DNA of 64,000 nt from positions 75,893,160 to 75,957,159 of the forward strand of contig OX104130.1 of NCBI GenBank assembly GCA_944470555.2, given 5' to 3'. Under the pieces are notes generated by a model. The model was not told the DNA's origin and did not search any database. It was given only the letters and a program-made list of their open reading frames with translations. Position numbers and translations under genes: made by a program. The DNA is from Heterobilharzia americana. Taxonomy: Eukaryota; Platyhelminthes; Trematoda; Strigeidida; Schistosomatidae. This document shows positions 12,340-25,370 of this stretch, piece after piece. Each line of letters starts with the position of its first letter. Position 1 is the first letter of the stretch.

Positions 12340-13250
12340 TTGAGCAGAAATATGAATATATTTGGTATGGATTTAGCTGTCACCTATCAAACGTGACTGG
12401 TCTCCAACTACTCCCACTTTATTGATAGTAGGTAAAATGGAGGTACTGTTGCTGACAAAGTCTCAACTCGGATACAAAAGGCCTACTTGATATTTGCCAA
12501 CTTGCAGCATCTTTTACACGGACTGGCAAGATATCCAACTATCTATGGATGGACAAGTTTACTACACTGCAACTCGTTCTGTCCTGTTGCACGGCTGTAA
12601 GATATGGCTGTTAAAAGTAGAAGACATAAAGCGATTACACGGTTCTGATCACAAGTATCTGCGTAGTATCTCTCGTGATTAGTGGAATCACAGTGTAAGC
12701 AGTGTTGGTGTCAGGCAAAGGGTACTAGGTGGCAAGACACTCATGTCGACTGATGAGTTTGTGAAACTCAGTTAACTAAAATGACTTGAACATTTACCGT
12801 CCATGCCAATCTACTGCCTAATTCGATGTGTCATGCTACAGGAATTTGGATTATGTTGAAAGAGGGTTCAGGGTGGCCAGACCAGGATGTAGAACCAGTC
12901 AGTGAAGTCGATAACTGCTGATCTGGGTAGTGCGATGTGACATGGACTGCCTGATCGAGGTTTCCGAGACGAATGGAATCAATGGTTGAGAAGTGACTCT
13001 TGTTAACATGTCGGAATTCTGTCACAATGGATTAGATGTATTAACTCCTTGATATCTTCTAAAGCTTGAATATTTTCACTAACCTTCATCTTCAGATTGT
13101 TCATTCTCTTATAAAACGTTTTCTACTTTGATTTCACTCTTTTCTATGCACTTGTCTTTCATTTACTAATGTGAAGTATGTCAAGTTGAGCCGTTGCAAC
13201 TGTGTGCGAGGTTCTTCTTTGATTTTGTCAGTGATTGTCATGTTCACTTT
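12340..13250 (+). mobile_element. Second non-LTR family, 3' region (copy C)
   Basis: Recognisable pieces include the frame 12494-12682 with QLSMDGQVYYTATRSVLL and HGCKIWLLKVEDIKRL, then a region matching the GGQTKTW-like segment near 12870, and the 3' UTR to about 13250. It contains several stops and frame changes. The alignment with copies A and F is collinear. Confidence 0.75.
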
Positions 13251-15489
13251 TAAAAAAACCTCATTTCTAATCTTAATATTTTTTGTTCAATGGCTTTACT
13301 ATTCGCCGCCTTTGCTTCATGTGGTCAAATATGTTACAGCCTCGTAAACTGGAGACGTTTCCTCACCATATACGACGCCTATCAGACGGAAAAGCCTTGA
13401 TCGTTCAATATACTGTCGATATTTTTACCTCTCCTTTTACACTATATTAGTCAAAGCAGGATTTGGGTGGAAGGAAGAGAAGATTGACGAAATCAAGAAG
13501 TGATAATAATCCATGAAGTCTTCAAGTACCACTTTTAGTTGCACACAGATATATGGATTCGATTTTCTGAACCGGTTACAAAGGCACAAATAAAATCATG
13601 TCTGCTCTTTATTCTAACTATTGTATTTAGGTATTAAGATAACTCCCTCCAACTAATTTTCTCTTGTCTTCTGCCTATTTTATTGCCGTTCTCTTGTGTT
13701 TTGTATTGCTGGTCTGAGCAAAAACGAGGTGCGGCAACTTTGACGGTTACTTAATAATTTGAGGTCTCATAATGATATTCTTCCACTAAACTACATCATG
13801 TATTACACACAAAGAATACCAACTATGCAGAAAGAAATTTACTCACTGACCTAGTTAATAATACATATTCGAATGGGTATATCTACAACCTATTTTTAGG
13901 TGACAGTACCAATCAAAGGACACGGACAAATACTAGGCGATTGCATTGAATGATGGTTGTATCATATCATGAACTCATAGAAATATATGAATGAGGACCA
14001 TTGGATTCCAATCCAATGAACGTATAACAAACTGCTTGCTACAAGACCTGTAGGTAGTGGATTCAGTCACTGGTTGAGTCATAGGTGCTTAAAGCTTAGA
14101 AATTCAATTATTGGAGGCAAAAAATATCCAGTACCCTCAGATTTTCAATGGTTCTCCATCTGATAACAATTTATGATGAATGCTACCTTAAGACTTAATC
14201 AAAGTTTTCAGCAAATGCAGGAGTTAGCAAACTTTTATTTCATCTAACGTTTTGTATGAATAAGTAGGTAAAACGTATTCGCTTTTACACTCTCTTTTTT
14301 TGTTTTTTCCTACGATGTCTACTATTTCTCCACTCTCTTCATTATTTATATATAACTTGTATCAAGCTAAAAACATAAATGAAATTATGCCCCTAGCTGA
14401 AAAGCATAAGAAAGTAATTAATCATTTTATTAAATTATAAATACATACCCTTTTGATTTATTACTACTTAATCGGGGGATCAGAAATAAGACATACGATT
14501 TATACCTCGTTTAGGTACTTAAATAAAAATATCGAAAACTGAAAGGTGAATATATATATACATATATATAACCCTCATTTACTCCTATTTTGTTCCACCC
14601 TAATCTTTTTTGCTACAGAGTCTCGAGAGGTTACGCTTTTTTAAAGATAATCGCCTATAATCAATCAAAGTACAATTGGATAACTTCAAATGTACATCAG
14701 TGAGGGAGTTAAAATGCCGCTGTTATCATTTCCTTACTATCAATACCATCAATTTGTGGTCTAATTCTATACTCGTAATATATTAAAAGCAACAAAGTAA
14801 AATTATTCATGAACTGGTGAGATACCTTTTATTTAGTCGTTAGTAAGCAGCTTACTCTCATTTGATTAGTTGCTTTCGAGGGGTTGATTAGATCAAGTTT
14901 GAAATTTATACCAAGAGTCCGTCAGCAATAATATGGTACTCCCTAGACTAATCTTCAAACAAGTGAGAAGAATACATCTTCTTCGATGTGTTTCCCTATC
15001 AAAACCACGAAAAGATAATAATACAAACATACAGCCTGTTATACTTTCATAGAAATCAAATCCACAAAACTTCATACCAGAGTATTAAGTTACAAACTGA
15101 CAGGATGAAAATGTTGTTATTGTTGAAAATCAACTGAATAGGTGGGAAAGAAAGCGTAGTTTACAGGCTGTCGGACTATTTTAGACAGAATTTGTCCTTT
15201 GAAAGCAAGGGGAAGTGACACAGGAGTCCTTCTAAAGCCCAAAAGTATTGGTATCCCAGAGTCGCAACTAAAGAAGCCTGTTAATCGAGTAAAGATATTG
15301 AATGCCATAATACATAACTTTCAGCGCAAAGTCAATTGACCAAGATTACTGTTTATTTAGTTAGTTTAAATCACTAGCATGGGCCACAGAAATAAGTAAA
15401 TAAAGTTAAAGACGTGGAAATATCAACCGTAAGAGGCTGTAATGGTTAAAGGAGACCTTAACACTGCTGAATATGCAGCCAGTCGATCA
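13251..15489. other. No recognised gene; SINE remnant and TA tract inside
   Basis: Mostly AT-rich sequence. A weak remnant of the hammerhead SINE (its box-B-like GATTCAGTCAC and the 3' segment GGTTCTCCATCTGAT) is seen at about 14060-14175. A TATATA tract is at 14552-14572. I see no host exon. Confidence 0.35.
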
Positions 15490-15830
15490 TTACAACTAAA
15501 CCTGTGGAGCTAGTTACGTTGCGGATACGGTGAGACAGGTCAATCATCGAATTTCTGAGCACCACCCATCATGGTTGAGCAAGGGGCAAATTAGAATAGT
15601 AAAGAGCTCCATACTTGCATACTTAATTAACACTGGACATCAGGTAGATACTAGTGAAGCATTCAAAATTGTTCATCACATTCTAATTAATTTACTGCAT
15701 GGATTACGCATTCACTTATTTCACATAGCAGATGCGATTGCAGTCCACCTTCACAAACCCAGCTATTGTATTCAAAAGAAGTCTGTTAAACCACTTTCAT
15801 CACTATGGTCGTCAACATGAGGTGACTTCT
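15490..15830 (+). pseudogene. Penelope-like GIY-YIG endonuclease fragment, 96-codon open frame
   Basis: The open frame 15530-15820 reads MRQVNHRISEHHPSWLSKG, then ITGHQVD-like TGHQVDTSEAFKIVHH and HIADAIAVHLHKPSYC, ending IQKKSVKPLSSLW. This is the C-terminal portion of a PLE nuclease: arginine-rich segment, SEHxPxWL, the DTGH motif and the AEAIAIxxxKPxLC motif. Upstream catalytic GIY-YIG residues are missing from the frame. About 200 bases after it look like 3' UTR (TATTTCCCAT repeats). Confidence 0.75.
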
Positions 15831-17723
15831 AGGATTCAATTGTACACCACTTCCCTATTCTTGTTTCTATCAATATTCATCTGTTATCAAGTAATCACTT
15901 ATTGTGTGTGACTGAACACCTATCAAAAATCACTCCATTTACCTATATTTCCCATATTTCCCATTTTAGTTACTCTGTTGACTATTTGTATCTTAATTTC
16001 TGTAAATTATCATCTTCATGACTATAATTATTGTTCACCAACCCCACACCACTTGATTGGTATTTTGATTGAATTGTAAAACTATATTTTACTGTAAAGT
16101 GAAAGACGAAGACTTAATTGAAAAGGAATATATTTCTTCTCTCAGTCAGTCTTTTTTCCCAGTCGATATTTCTTTGACATCGATTTCATTGCAGATACTT
16201 TCTGACCGGAATATTGAAAAAAGAATTCCAGTTAATGTTTTCACATTTATAGAATTTGTAGGTACCAGTTAACATCTGCTAGATGGAGATCATACTTGAT
16301 CTTTCGAAAATATTCAACTCCATTATAATTTGAAATACCTAAAATACATTCATTTATACAAACTTATTACTAAAATCAAAATCCTATAGGATGAGAATAA
16401 TTTGGCATTTTAACAGTTCACTATTTCTAAGTTTTCTTCCAGAAAATGGTTTGATAGGATTATCAGTTAGAGATACTAACTTGGTTTTGAAACCTCTAAT
16501 GGTACAGTTGAATATACATCTTTATTCTCATATTTGGAATCGTTCTTTGTTGTTTGGGTTACAAAATTAAGAAGTAAGTGGGATCATGATTCTAATGTGA
16601 ACTTTAACATTTCTTTCAAAACTGCAAAAGTTTAAAAGTAAGTTAAACGAAGAAAACTTGAGATCAGTTTCGACGAACAATCTACTTCATCATATGAAAC
16701 ATTGAGTGATCCGTGAGCAGTTATCATGCCATAAAAACAGATTGATGTAGTATCTACGAAGCCAAGTAGTTACAGTCACCAGAAAACTACAAGGTTATTT
16801 GCTCTGGTACGGTGTAGTTTAACAATAAAATCTTAATGATGGTTTGAGTAAATTGTCCAATTTTCATAAAACGTATGCATCATAAAATGGCATAGTGAGT
16901 GTTGAATTTTTATTTGTTACAGTGATTTAACTCATTGACCATTTTATATGGAATTCTAACACTTAAAAAGCTTTTTAAGAATTCGTTGATTGCAAGACAA
17001 ACTGCCTCATAAAGTAACTGAAATCATTCAAAGAATTATTAAAATCCTGGGAACACTTAATATCTGCTTCGCCATAGATTGATGTTTTTCAAGTCCTAAC
17101 GTCAGGTTGGCATGAATACCATCAGGCCTAGCAGAAAGCACATTATCATTCAACAACTGAGTTGGAACATCACGATCGATTTTTCACTGCTTCCATCTTA
17201 TTTCAAACTAACGTTCACTTCAAAGACTGCTGTAAAAAATGTGCATTATGCGTATTTTATCAATGTCGTATTAAAGAAGTAATTCACCTGAAATAGACCT
17301 TAAAACATTCTGAAAAATATTAGACCTACAATAAACAAATCAGAATTTTGCAAATATTTCAGTAATCACCGTGACACAGTAAACAATATCATCTTGTACT
17401 GTGAATATCCGTTACATTTAATCAGAACAATCAGTCTCGAAGTAGTAATATGTTTCATAGCAAATAAAAATATGATTCCACTACATTTCGATATCATCAT
17501 TTCATACTGTTAAAAATGGCAGTGGAAAGATTCCCAACGATAACTAATGTCATATCAAAATATTTACCGATAGGGGAAGAGATTGAGAGATGTTATAGTA
17601 TCGTAAACTAGACGCTAAGTCTATAACAGATAGGCATAGATGTATATTAGATGGAATTTACTGATATTGAAATGTAAGCGCATGCACTGCCTTGTACACT
17701 AGGTATGCTTTTTAGTTAACTTC

Positions 17724-17726
<3 letters not shown>
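15831..17726. other. No recognised gene
   Basis: AT-rich tract with one 67-codon chance frame (16069-16272). I see no splice-bounded exon and no recognised repeat. Confidence 0.4.

Positions 17727-17768
<42 letters not shown>
17727..17768. repeat. (AT)21 microsatellite
   Basis: Pure AT dinucleotide array read directly. It is one of four long AT arrays in the window. Confidence 0.95.
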
Positions 17769-17772
<4 letters not shown>

Positions 17773-18241
17773 CACTATCTGGAATACAGCATTAGTTGAG
17801 CAAACAAATGATATTTCCTCTATCAAAAATATTTTTTGGTTAAGTTAGCATAGTTACAATGAGCAAAACAGATACACAGAGATCAAAATTGGATGAAAAG
17901 AGTGAATGTTCCGTTGTAGATTATGATTTTATACAAATAGCCTGATTGTAACTAAGTAGATTTATCCGCTACAGGATCAACGATAGCAAACAATTCAAAG
18001 TCTATCGTAGTTGCTCTGATTACTATTAACTGATTGTTAGGTATTGTATCATCATCTCTGAAATCTGATATATCCAAAGTTGATACGACTATTTCACTGA
18101 CTGAGTTCCCCAACTGCAATATAAACTCTGGTACAAACTGTAACTAGGCCTGAAACGTGCCATAATCTTAGAAGATCATTTAGGAATATCACGCTTATAT
18201 GAATCCGTCACCTAATACAGATTCTCACAGTAGGAAATCCC

Positions 18242-18242
<1 letters not shown>
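17769..18242. other. No recognised gene
   Basis: AT-rich sequence without identifiable coding or repeat motifs. Confidence 0.4.

Positions 18243-18283
<41 letters not shown>
18243..18283 (-). repeat. (ATT)n array forming an RTE 3' tail
   Basis: About 14 ATT units lie exactly at the 3' terminus of the adjoining minus-strand RTE copy. On the element's own strand this is (AAT)n, an expanded version of the tails of the other RTE copies. Confidence 0.9.
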
Positions 18284-18284
<1 letters not shown>

Positions 18285-18960
18285 TATTTTCCTTTGGGTT
18301 CCTAGTGGAACATAAGGCTTCACTAGCACGTCACCACCAGACTCTCTTCTCTGCAGTCTTTTGAATCTGGCTCTATGACTGCCTAGCAGCTTTCATTTCT
18401 ACTTCACAAAATCTCCTCCATGTCACCCTGACATACCCAACTCATCGTTTCCCATTTAGCTCCCACTCAAGGACCTGACGTGGTTCATCATGTCCCTGAA
18501 TGGTCTTCTCAGTGTGTGTCTACTCCAATCCATCCCCATTTTCTTCTGCATATTTGTTGGAAGATGGATTCTTGGTCGATTCGTTGCCCAGAAAGAGATC
18601 CTCCTTCATTATCCTTTCTGCCCATCTGATCTGATCTTCAGTATAGAGTGAGCTAGCGTAGGCGGCAAATGTTGATGTATGATGTCTGCAGTTTGTCGGA
18701 AATGCTTTTCGTAACGCCCTAAGTTGCTCAACCGTATAGCAACACCGACTTGACTGAAATGGTGTTGAAATCCGGATCTTGTTCTTTGTGCTGAGTACAG
18801 TTGATCTGCACACTGATTTCAGATCAATGAAAGTCTCTCTTGCTTTTCAATCCTGACTTTAACATCTTTATCTGTGTTACCGCCTGTAGTTGAAACGATG
18901 CTGCTTAGGTAGGTGAATGAGTAGAAATCCTCAGAATCGTTTAAAATCACTTGGATCTCT
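18284..18960 (-). mobile_element. RTE-clade LINE 3' region (copy 4)
   Basis: On the minus strand the sequence runs from an SFTYL-like segment near 18930 through the frame 18813-18520 (MCRSTVLSTKNKIRI, later YTEDQIRWAERIMKED and FLGNESTKNPSSNKY) to the terminal ALCSTRNPK tail at 18290. It is broken by frameshifts and 5' truncated within the region after the RT catalytic core. Confidence 0.85.
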
Positions 18961-19409
18961 AAAAACGTTTCAGGTAACTTGATAGGTCAACTTCTTGGTT
19001 GGGAAATAACAATTCGCTGTAACTAACAGGACTAAATAAGTAATTCCTTAAGACAATGAGAAGTATTGTATATTTATTTAGTCTTGGTAAGTCAGTTACT
19101 CACCAAGCATTCTTATTCTTAGGAGTATTATCAACTGATTACTCACTAAAGAAATTAGGTAAACTCATGCTTTAACAAAATATCACACAATTTTCTTCCC
19201 TAAGGTGATCAATGAAAATTATTCTGGTTCAGATTTATAATGAACTTTATTATTGAAAGTAAGACACTCCATGAGGTTTCTAAAAAAATCGAACAACTAA
19301 TACATCTCTAGAGCCATTAAATGACTGTTACTCAAATTATTTACAAGTCAGTTGTATACAGACCTTTAAAGCAAATAAGGATCAGATGCTTACGCGTGAC
19401 TAGTTTTGA
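18961..19409. other. No recognised gene
   Basis: AT-rich tract between an RTE copy and a SINE. Nothing recognisable. Confidence 0.4.
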
Positions 19410-19880
19410 AATAGACTTCCCAAACTACTGATGAGAAGCCGTGACCTGTGAGGTCAACCAAACTAGGTGTTTAGATAAAAACTCTCTGATAGCATTGGAT
19501 AGTGATTATGGAAATCGGAAAACATGTTCTGTTGGATTCTAACACAATATTTTAGTAGTAAAAAGCCAATACTGAAACTTGATGGTCCCGGTTTCCAGAA
19601 CTTATGAGGTGAATGGTACATACTGCTGAGTAAGTGGAGTTGTAATTCACTGGTTTATGAAGTTGACTTACAAACAGGGGATCATAGGTTCAAACACTAT
19701 CCCATATATCAAGGTTGAAGCAGCCAGGTAGGAACATTACCCTTCACACAATAGGTGTGCCTCATTTTTTACTGCAAAAATATGCTCTAGGCTGCTGAGG
19801 AGTCTAAAACTACGGTAAAACAGCTGTCTACGGACCTTTAAGTTTTCAGTCGTTCTCTGACTGATGTCGATTTGTAATGA
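19410..19880 (+). mobile_element. Hammerhead SINE, diverged
   Basis: The 5' part (GAGAAGCCGTGACCTGTG near 19432) matches the start of the SINE at 60.6 kb. The hammerhead area near 19797 keeps CTGAGGA and a CAGCTGTC site, but GAAA has become TAAA. The 3' part ends with CTGATGTCGATTTGTAATGA, the family's terminal segment. The ribozyme should be dead because G12 is lost. Confidence 0.6.
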
Positions 19881-20020
19881 AAACTTCTATAAAACATCAA
19901 TAGTATTTAATCTCTTATTACCTCAGTTATGAACGGCTTCGTTCTTCATAAAAACTTAAGAAAGTGTATTAAAATTTATGTTTTATTTAATAACGTAGAG
20001 AGTAATGCCTAACGCTGGTA

Positions 20021-20302
20021 ATGCTTCTTTCTGACGTTTGTGCTGATAATATTGTCTCAAATGACAATGAAAGCTCCAGGATCAAACACTTCAGATCAGA
20101 GAACACAACATCATCAAAATTATCCTCCTCCTCCCCCTCATCCATCATTAATCAGCCTTCTTTTTCATTAATCAGTTTGGATTTCGAGTATAGTCTTAAA
20201 TGGAGTGATATAAGGTTGAATGACTATTTTTCTCATGAGCTCAAATCACTCAACTACATCATACTATATCGTATCCGTATCCAATATTTCAATCAACCAT
20301 AA
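20021..20302 (+). CDS. Uncharacterised open frame, 93 codons
   Basis: An open frame with a Ser/Asn-rich stretch (SSKLSSSSPSSIINQPSFSL) and no recognised domain. It has no obvious splice acceptor or donor match and no homologue among the window's repeats. It could be a chance frame or a diverged exon. I give it low weight. Confidence 0.15.
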   Translation: MLLSDVCADNIVSNDNESSRIKHFRSENTTSSKLSSSSPSSIINQPSFSLISLDFEYSLKWSDIRLNDYFSHELKSLNYIILYRIRIQYFNQP

Positions 20303-21150
20303 ATCAGTTATCTCTCTGCATTACCAATAATAATTCAGAATATCCTAATTGCCTAACTTTCATCAATTTAAAATTACTATCAACGTGTAATAGTGAACAT
20401 TTTTATTCAGAAAATTGTATATAATTTCAATTGGATGATTTTGCGAATGAAATGATTAAAAACGGGACTCTACTTTGAACTACTCTTCGTTTTCTGAAAT
20501 TAATACTAATGATTACTTTCTTGAAAAAAACGTTAACAGTCATCAGTGTTATTTAAACTGTCTATCCTACTGACTTATTACTTCGGTGTCCTTTTAAAAA
20601 TTTGTAATTATCTATCAAAGCTTCCATGACCCATTCCAGAACAGTCAACTTCCTGACTGGTTTGAATTCTGCCTTGGCCAAGATTTTCATTTCGCCTTTA
20701 AACATCACTCTTTATCAATCCAAGTCCTTAAACCCATAACTATTTCAGATAATCAAACTGATAATAATAAATGTATATCTAATCTGATTGAGTCTACTTC
20801 ATCCTTCATCCTGTCATTTCAAATGTAAAAAATAATTTCCCCCATTTATGTTTATATTTTGATTATTCATTTATTTCGGCCATGTGCAGCTGATGAAAAC
20901 CTTGCGAAATAGAGTAAAAATATCTTACTCAACAAATAATGTTGCTGAATAATTATTTGTTGTGAACTCCACCTCTTCATTCTTAAGATATTTATAGAGT
21001 AATGGTGCTTAATTGATCACTGAACATTTGATAACTAGTATATATCATAAATGATGAAAAACTTCCTAATGATGTGTTTCCCCAGTGTTCATGGAATACA
21101 GTTGAGCTGAATAAGATCAAAGAGTTGGAAGCCATAAAGTATAAACCATC
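20303..21150. other. No recognised gene
   Basis: AT-rich sequence. A segment near 20680-20720 resembles the 11.1-kb tRNA-like fragment weakly. Nothing else is seen. Confidence 0.35.
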
Positions 21151-21153
21151 ATT

Positions 21154-21180
21154 GACCTAGGTTTCATGCTTACTTGCCAG
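21154..21180 (-). ncRNA. Hammerhead-like remnant, third family
   Basis: On the minus strand the 3' half of the motif is intact: GCATGAAA followed by the palindrome ACCTAGGT and C. The 5' half is shortened (CTGGCAAGTAAGC), so the core CTGANGA is lost and the ribozyme should be inactive. Confidence 0.45.
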
Positions 21181-21519
21181 CACCCTCCTCAGATTGTTCG
21201 ATTGACTTCATTCAATCCTGCACTCACAAACGCTCCTCCTGAGCTATTCATGAAACGTTTGACCCTCTGTATGAATGGAAGAGATGCATTCATTGGTTAT
21301 CAGGGACTAACCGATTCCATGTTTTTTATCTTAACTGTATAATGATAATGAGACTCCCAGCTTAGTAACCACTTTACGGAACGATCGATGCAAGTCATTC
21401 ACCAATTAAGACTAGAAAGTAATCCTACTCAACATGTTAGTATAGAAAAATCACTCAACACACGAGCAGAATTTCGGTTATCTTGAGAATTTGATCTTGA
21501 AGAAGTCCTGAAGTTAATT

Positions 21520-21840
21520 ATCATTTTTACAATGAGCTGCTCAGGGTTAAGTCTTCCCAAATGCATCTCTGAGCACTGTTTTCCATGGCTGCCTAGAGGG
21601 GAACACAAGTCCAAGCGACGGTTCCATCATACATCATTTGGTCAACTCTTGTCATTTTGTTTCCTCACAGTCTTCTTTCCAAATCCTATACCAAGTGAAG
21701 CCAAATAGCTCGAAAGAAGTACAGATTCGTCACTTATATGTAGCAGAGGCGTTGGCAAGAATCCAAAAATTAAAGCACAAACACCGCATACAGAAGAGGT
21801 ACGTCCATTCTCATATTTCGCTGTTGTCAAAATCCTAATG
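21520..21840 (+). pseudogene. Penelope-like GIY-YIG endonuclease C-terminal fragment
   Basis: Read with one frameshift, the plus strand gives SLPKCISEHC, FHGCLEGNTSPSDGSIIHHL, VNSCHFVSSQSSFQILYQV and YVAEALA, ending RIQKRYVHSHISLL (open frame 21638-21838). The order matches the other PLE nuclease C-termini in the window (SEHxPxWL, HLVxSxH, AEALA, IQKxxV). The catalytic GIY-YIG core itself is not readable. Confidence 0.6.
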
Positions 21841-22704
21841 ATAGACTAATGTGTTCGTTTGTTATTGCTATAAACACGATTGTATCGCTGCTAAAAATGA
21901 CTCGCCGTAAAAAATTTTCGCCGAATTAATTTGAGCTTTTATAGTTCCTAATGGGGTTGTTTTCGAAAGGTGAATCAAATCACCTTGAAATGCCTTCAAA
22001 ATCAGTATAACCATAGAACTAAAACGCTAGCAAACCCAAAAGCAAAACAGTCAGAAGATAAATAAAAACACAAATGCTTTATCAGCAATTTAATCCTGAA
22101 GTTTTACTAATAGTGCCTAAACAGATCGTTTACAGATAAGAGTCATTCGTAATAAGATTTGAACTGAAACGTTTTACAATTAGTTTTTTCTAGCTTGGGA
22201 GTGAAGAGGAGGAACACTTTAAGATGAAGAGAGAATAGATTTTGAATTTGGAGTGACATTCATGCAAAAAATTGTTTCAGAGTGCATCATCTTCCAACTT
22301 GGTTGTAGTTTAGGATACCTTTTTTACATATGTATTGATAAAAGATGCCCACAGTAGTTAAGAAATTGAATGGTTTAATGTCACTGGACCCAAACTACTC
22401 ACCAGCGCGTAATAAACATTTCTGTCTAATCCTGAGTGTTTAGCACTAATCTAAGTTCATTTACGATGTGGCCACTAAACTAAGTGATGTGATACTGCAG
22501 CACACTGTGTTAAGATGTAAAAGCACGTAGAATTCCGGCAGTACAAGAATTGGTAGATAACCAATATGGTTGTCTAGTCCCTAATGGAAAGGAGTGACCG
22601 AGACCTATCTGTCTGATTTACAACGTAGCCCCTAGGTGAGGTAATGCAATATTACGATACACTAAGTTTTGGTTTCAAAGTGTAGAAGTTGGTCAGGAGG
22701 AAAT
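21841..22704. other. No recognised gene
   Basis: AT-rich region. Nothing recognisable up to the start of the inverted duplicated segment. Confidence 0.4.
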
Positions 22705-23362
22705 CCTACTTGACCTACGTCTCGTGCTTGTTAGTACACACTTGCAGAGAATACCTACGACTGTGTGAAAACTGGTGTCCCCTAGGTGGTTCCAACCTGG
22801 GCCACATAGTGATGAAAACAGAAGCTCAAACACTGAACTATTCAAGCCACAACTCACCCCCTGAATTGTGCACATAGTTAGTCACCAGTGGGTCCCACAC
22901 GACGAACAGTTTTACCTGAATAGCTTAGTGCTTCAGTCTCTCTCTGATTTCATCACTATTTGATGCAGGTTTGCGTAACCAAACAAACAACAGTCTCCCG
23001 ATGCTGGAGGATATTTTTTGGTAATGAGTAACTACAAACATTATACCTAGGTCAATTAGAACTTCCCGGCAAATAAATCTCATCATCTACCACCCAAACT
23101 CCTACAGTTTCTTCCAAAGGATATTCCTCATCTGATTTTGTAAAAATATCTTTTCACTGGAAGTGGAATAATGTGGCAACTTGGTTATATTCAGTCAAAA
23201 TAAACTAACCAAAATCATTTCTTTTAAAGAAGCTGTAAAGATAGTCATCACTTCATGAAGAATACAGATGCATTTCAGTCGTTATTATGAACATTCGAAG
23301 ATACGCAACAAAGATCAACCAGAATCAACGATGCGTGTTGCATATACGGTTGCTTTTTATAT
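22705..23362 (+). repeat. Arm of a long-range inverted duplication (partner 49922-50590)
   Basis: The sequence from about 22770 to 23350 is almost identical to the reverse complement of about 49936-50495, with weaker similarity extending to the limits given. Shared landmarks include GATGAAAACAGAAGCTCAAA near 22812, CAGTCTCCCGATGC near 22992, the TTCACTGGAAGTGGAATAAT segment near 23152, and GAACATTCGAAGATACGCAA near 23288. The unit carries hammerhead-like remnants at its left edge and inside. It has no long open frame, so it is a non-coding dispersed repeat or a segmental copy. Confidence 0.85.
22712..22735 (-). ncRNA. Hammerhead-like remnant, third family
   Basis: The minus strand reads CAAGCACGAGACGTAGGTC, the 3' half of the family motif with GAAA changed to GAGA. 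It corresponds in position to the plus-strand motif at 50548 in the inverted partner. Confidence 0.4.
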
Positions 23363-23371
23363 TACTTTTTT

Positions 23372-23404
23372 CTGATGAGTGTCAAAAAGCGCGAAACCTA
23401 GGCT
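23372..23404 (+). ncRNA. Hammerhead-like ribozyme motif, third family
   Basis: CTGATGA is at 23372-23378, stem II is GTGT/GCGC with two wobble pairs around CAAAAA, and GAAA is at 23393-23396. It is followed by ACCTAGGC in place of the palindromic ACCTAGGT. The cleavage-site U is changed, so I expect weak or no activity. Confidence 0.5.
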
Positions 23405-24835
23405 TTGGGGTCACTAGCAGTTTATTGCCAATATCAAACCCTTTTATGACACGGTATCCGACTCACACACCGTTTCAGATGCTTCAGACGGTATTAGACA
23501 CGCCTGTTTGACTAGTCTTTGAAAAAATATTAACGCGAAAACCCAGTTATTGTTGTTAAATAATTTGTCATCCAACAATATATATAATAGGCTGAAATGT
23601 CAAGATTCTAAGGAAGGCCCCTACAATGTAAACACAACTAACGATCTTTGATGTATTTAAAGGTCGACTAGTGTGAAACTATTACTAGCAACTCTAACTG
23701 TATTGTTAAAGGTAATTGTAATCAAGAAAACTGAGCAAAATAAGCTAAACATCCATTCCAACCCTCCATACATGTTGAAATCATAGAAATTGCTAACCAA
23801 AGTATACATAATAGTAAGGATGAGAAGAAGATTGAGGGTTATTTGAAATCACTTAGTGCTAAATGTGGTTAAAAAACTGAAACAGTCAAAGTATCCACCG
23901 TAGTACAAAGTAGATAGTGCATCAATTTGATTTATCACAATTAACGAAAAAGGGAAATTTTAAAAATTGTAAATTAATTCCAGGAAAAAAAATAGTGGTT
24001 GCATAATTTTCCATTTTCCCATTTCCTCTATAAATTCACCTACATGCTAAAAACTAATTCATATCAAACCGGAAAGATGCTTTTGTGTGATTCTGTTGAA
24101 AGCAGAAAAATTTGTTGATACATCAATCAGTGTCAAAATAGTGATCCAAAGTCCTGATTATTTTTTTTGAAAAACTTCAAATGAAATTTTCATCATACGT
24201 GGTAATGTAAAGCTATGATTTACAACTGTGAATTCATACACTTCCTTCATGGTAATGTACATCATATTGGTCTTACTTTAAATGTCCTGGATAAGTTTAA
24301 AGACAGAAATATCTGTTTACTTACTGTAATGTCTACGATAATCTCGAGAATGACAATGAAATGACTTTCACTGGTTTATCTGTAGAAGTGTATTTGTCAA
24401 TTTATCAGCACTTTGGGTAAGAAAAACTGGGACTCAATCTCAGATGTGTCTGGTACAATTTTTATTCCACAGAAATCTCAGTTTTACCAATTATCTGTAT
24501 AAGTAGGATAACACGTCCAGTTAATTTGAAGAACTCATTAGTAAGAAAGATGTCTCCACCAGTAAAATGAAGCTCATTGAAGAAACAGTGTCTCAGTGCT
24601 TATATCTGAATTAGTTTGATGTAAGGCGTGAAGCCGGCATGTGAGTTATGAGGGGACCTCTATAGCTGATTGTATGTCAATCCGACTATAAGCGAGCAGG
24701 AACCTATTTCAGACACCAGAATCACTTTCATACGGTTTTCTCTTTCACTTCTCTCTCTCTCTCTCTCAGATTCTTGCAGTGACTTAATCACACTGTTCTA
24801 CGAGTTCCTGAGTGACAAATGAAACAAAAGCTCTC
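23405..24835. other. No recognised gene; CT microsatellite
   Basis: AT-rich sequence with a CT dinucleotide run at 24750-24767. No exon or repeat family was recognised. Confidence 0.4.
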
Positions 24836-24839
24836 TAAA

Positions 24840-25370
24840 AAAACAGTAGCTATCAACACAGGACCAGGCATTACTGAGTAACCATCCACATTGCTATACC
24901 ACACATCAGCACAACGTGAAACAAATCAGTGAGATGAAAGATAAAGAAATAAAGAAGAATCGGTCAAAAGCAGTAGAAAGCAATGAAAGAGAGAACAGAA
25001 GAGTAAGAAAATATTGAATTTGGTATACCGTTTAGGATGGAGATAAAGTCTGGATACATCTGAGCCAATGACATCGATTCTGAGCCATTTCACCTAAAGT
25101 CTCCAACCACTGGTTCCTGTTGTCACGTGGATTCTAACCAGCTAATCTACATCTCTAAACATAGCTCAAACCAACTGTCAAGGAATTAATACAGTGATGC
25201 CATGTTTTAGTTTGACCATCCCTAACCTTTTTCCAGCCTGAAAGTATTTCAGCCAACATTATGCTATGAGGCAGATGGTAACTAGACATACGCAACATAC
25301 ATCTCAGCCTCGTCAGTCAATGATGGTTCACAACCGTACTAACTGACTTCCTATTCTTCCTTAAACGCTT
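24840..25370 (-). mobile_element. Second non-LTR family, 3' region (copy D)
   Basis: The minus strand is homologous to copy B at 10.2-10.9 kb. The shared 3' UTR (GACCAGGCATTACTG on plus at 24861) and the decayed GWKK...GGQTKxWHxCIN-like segment near 25220 are both present. All frames are broken. Confidence 0.7.
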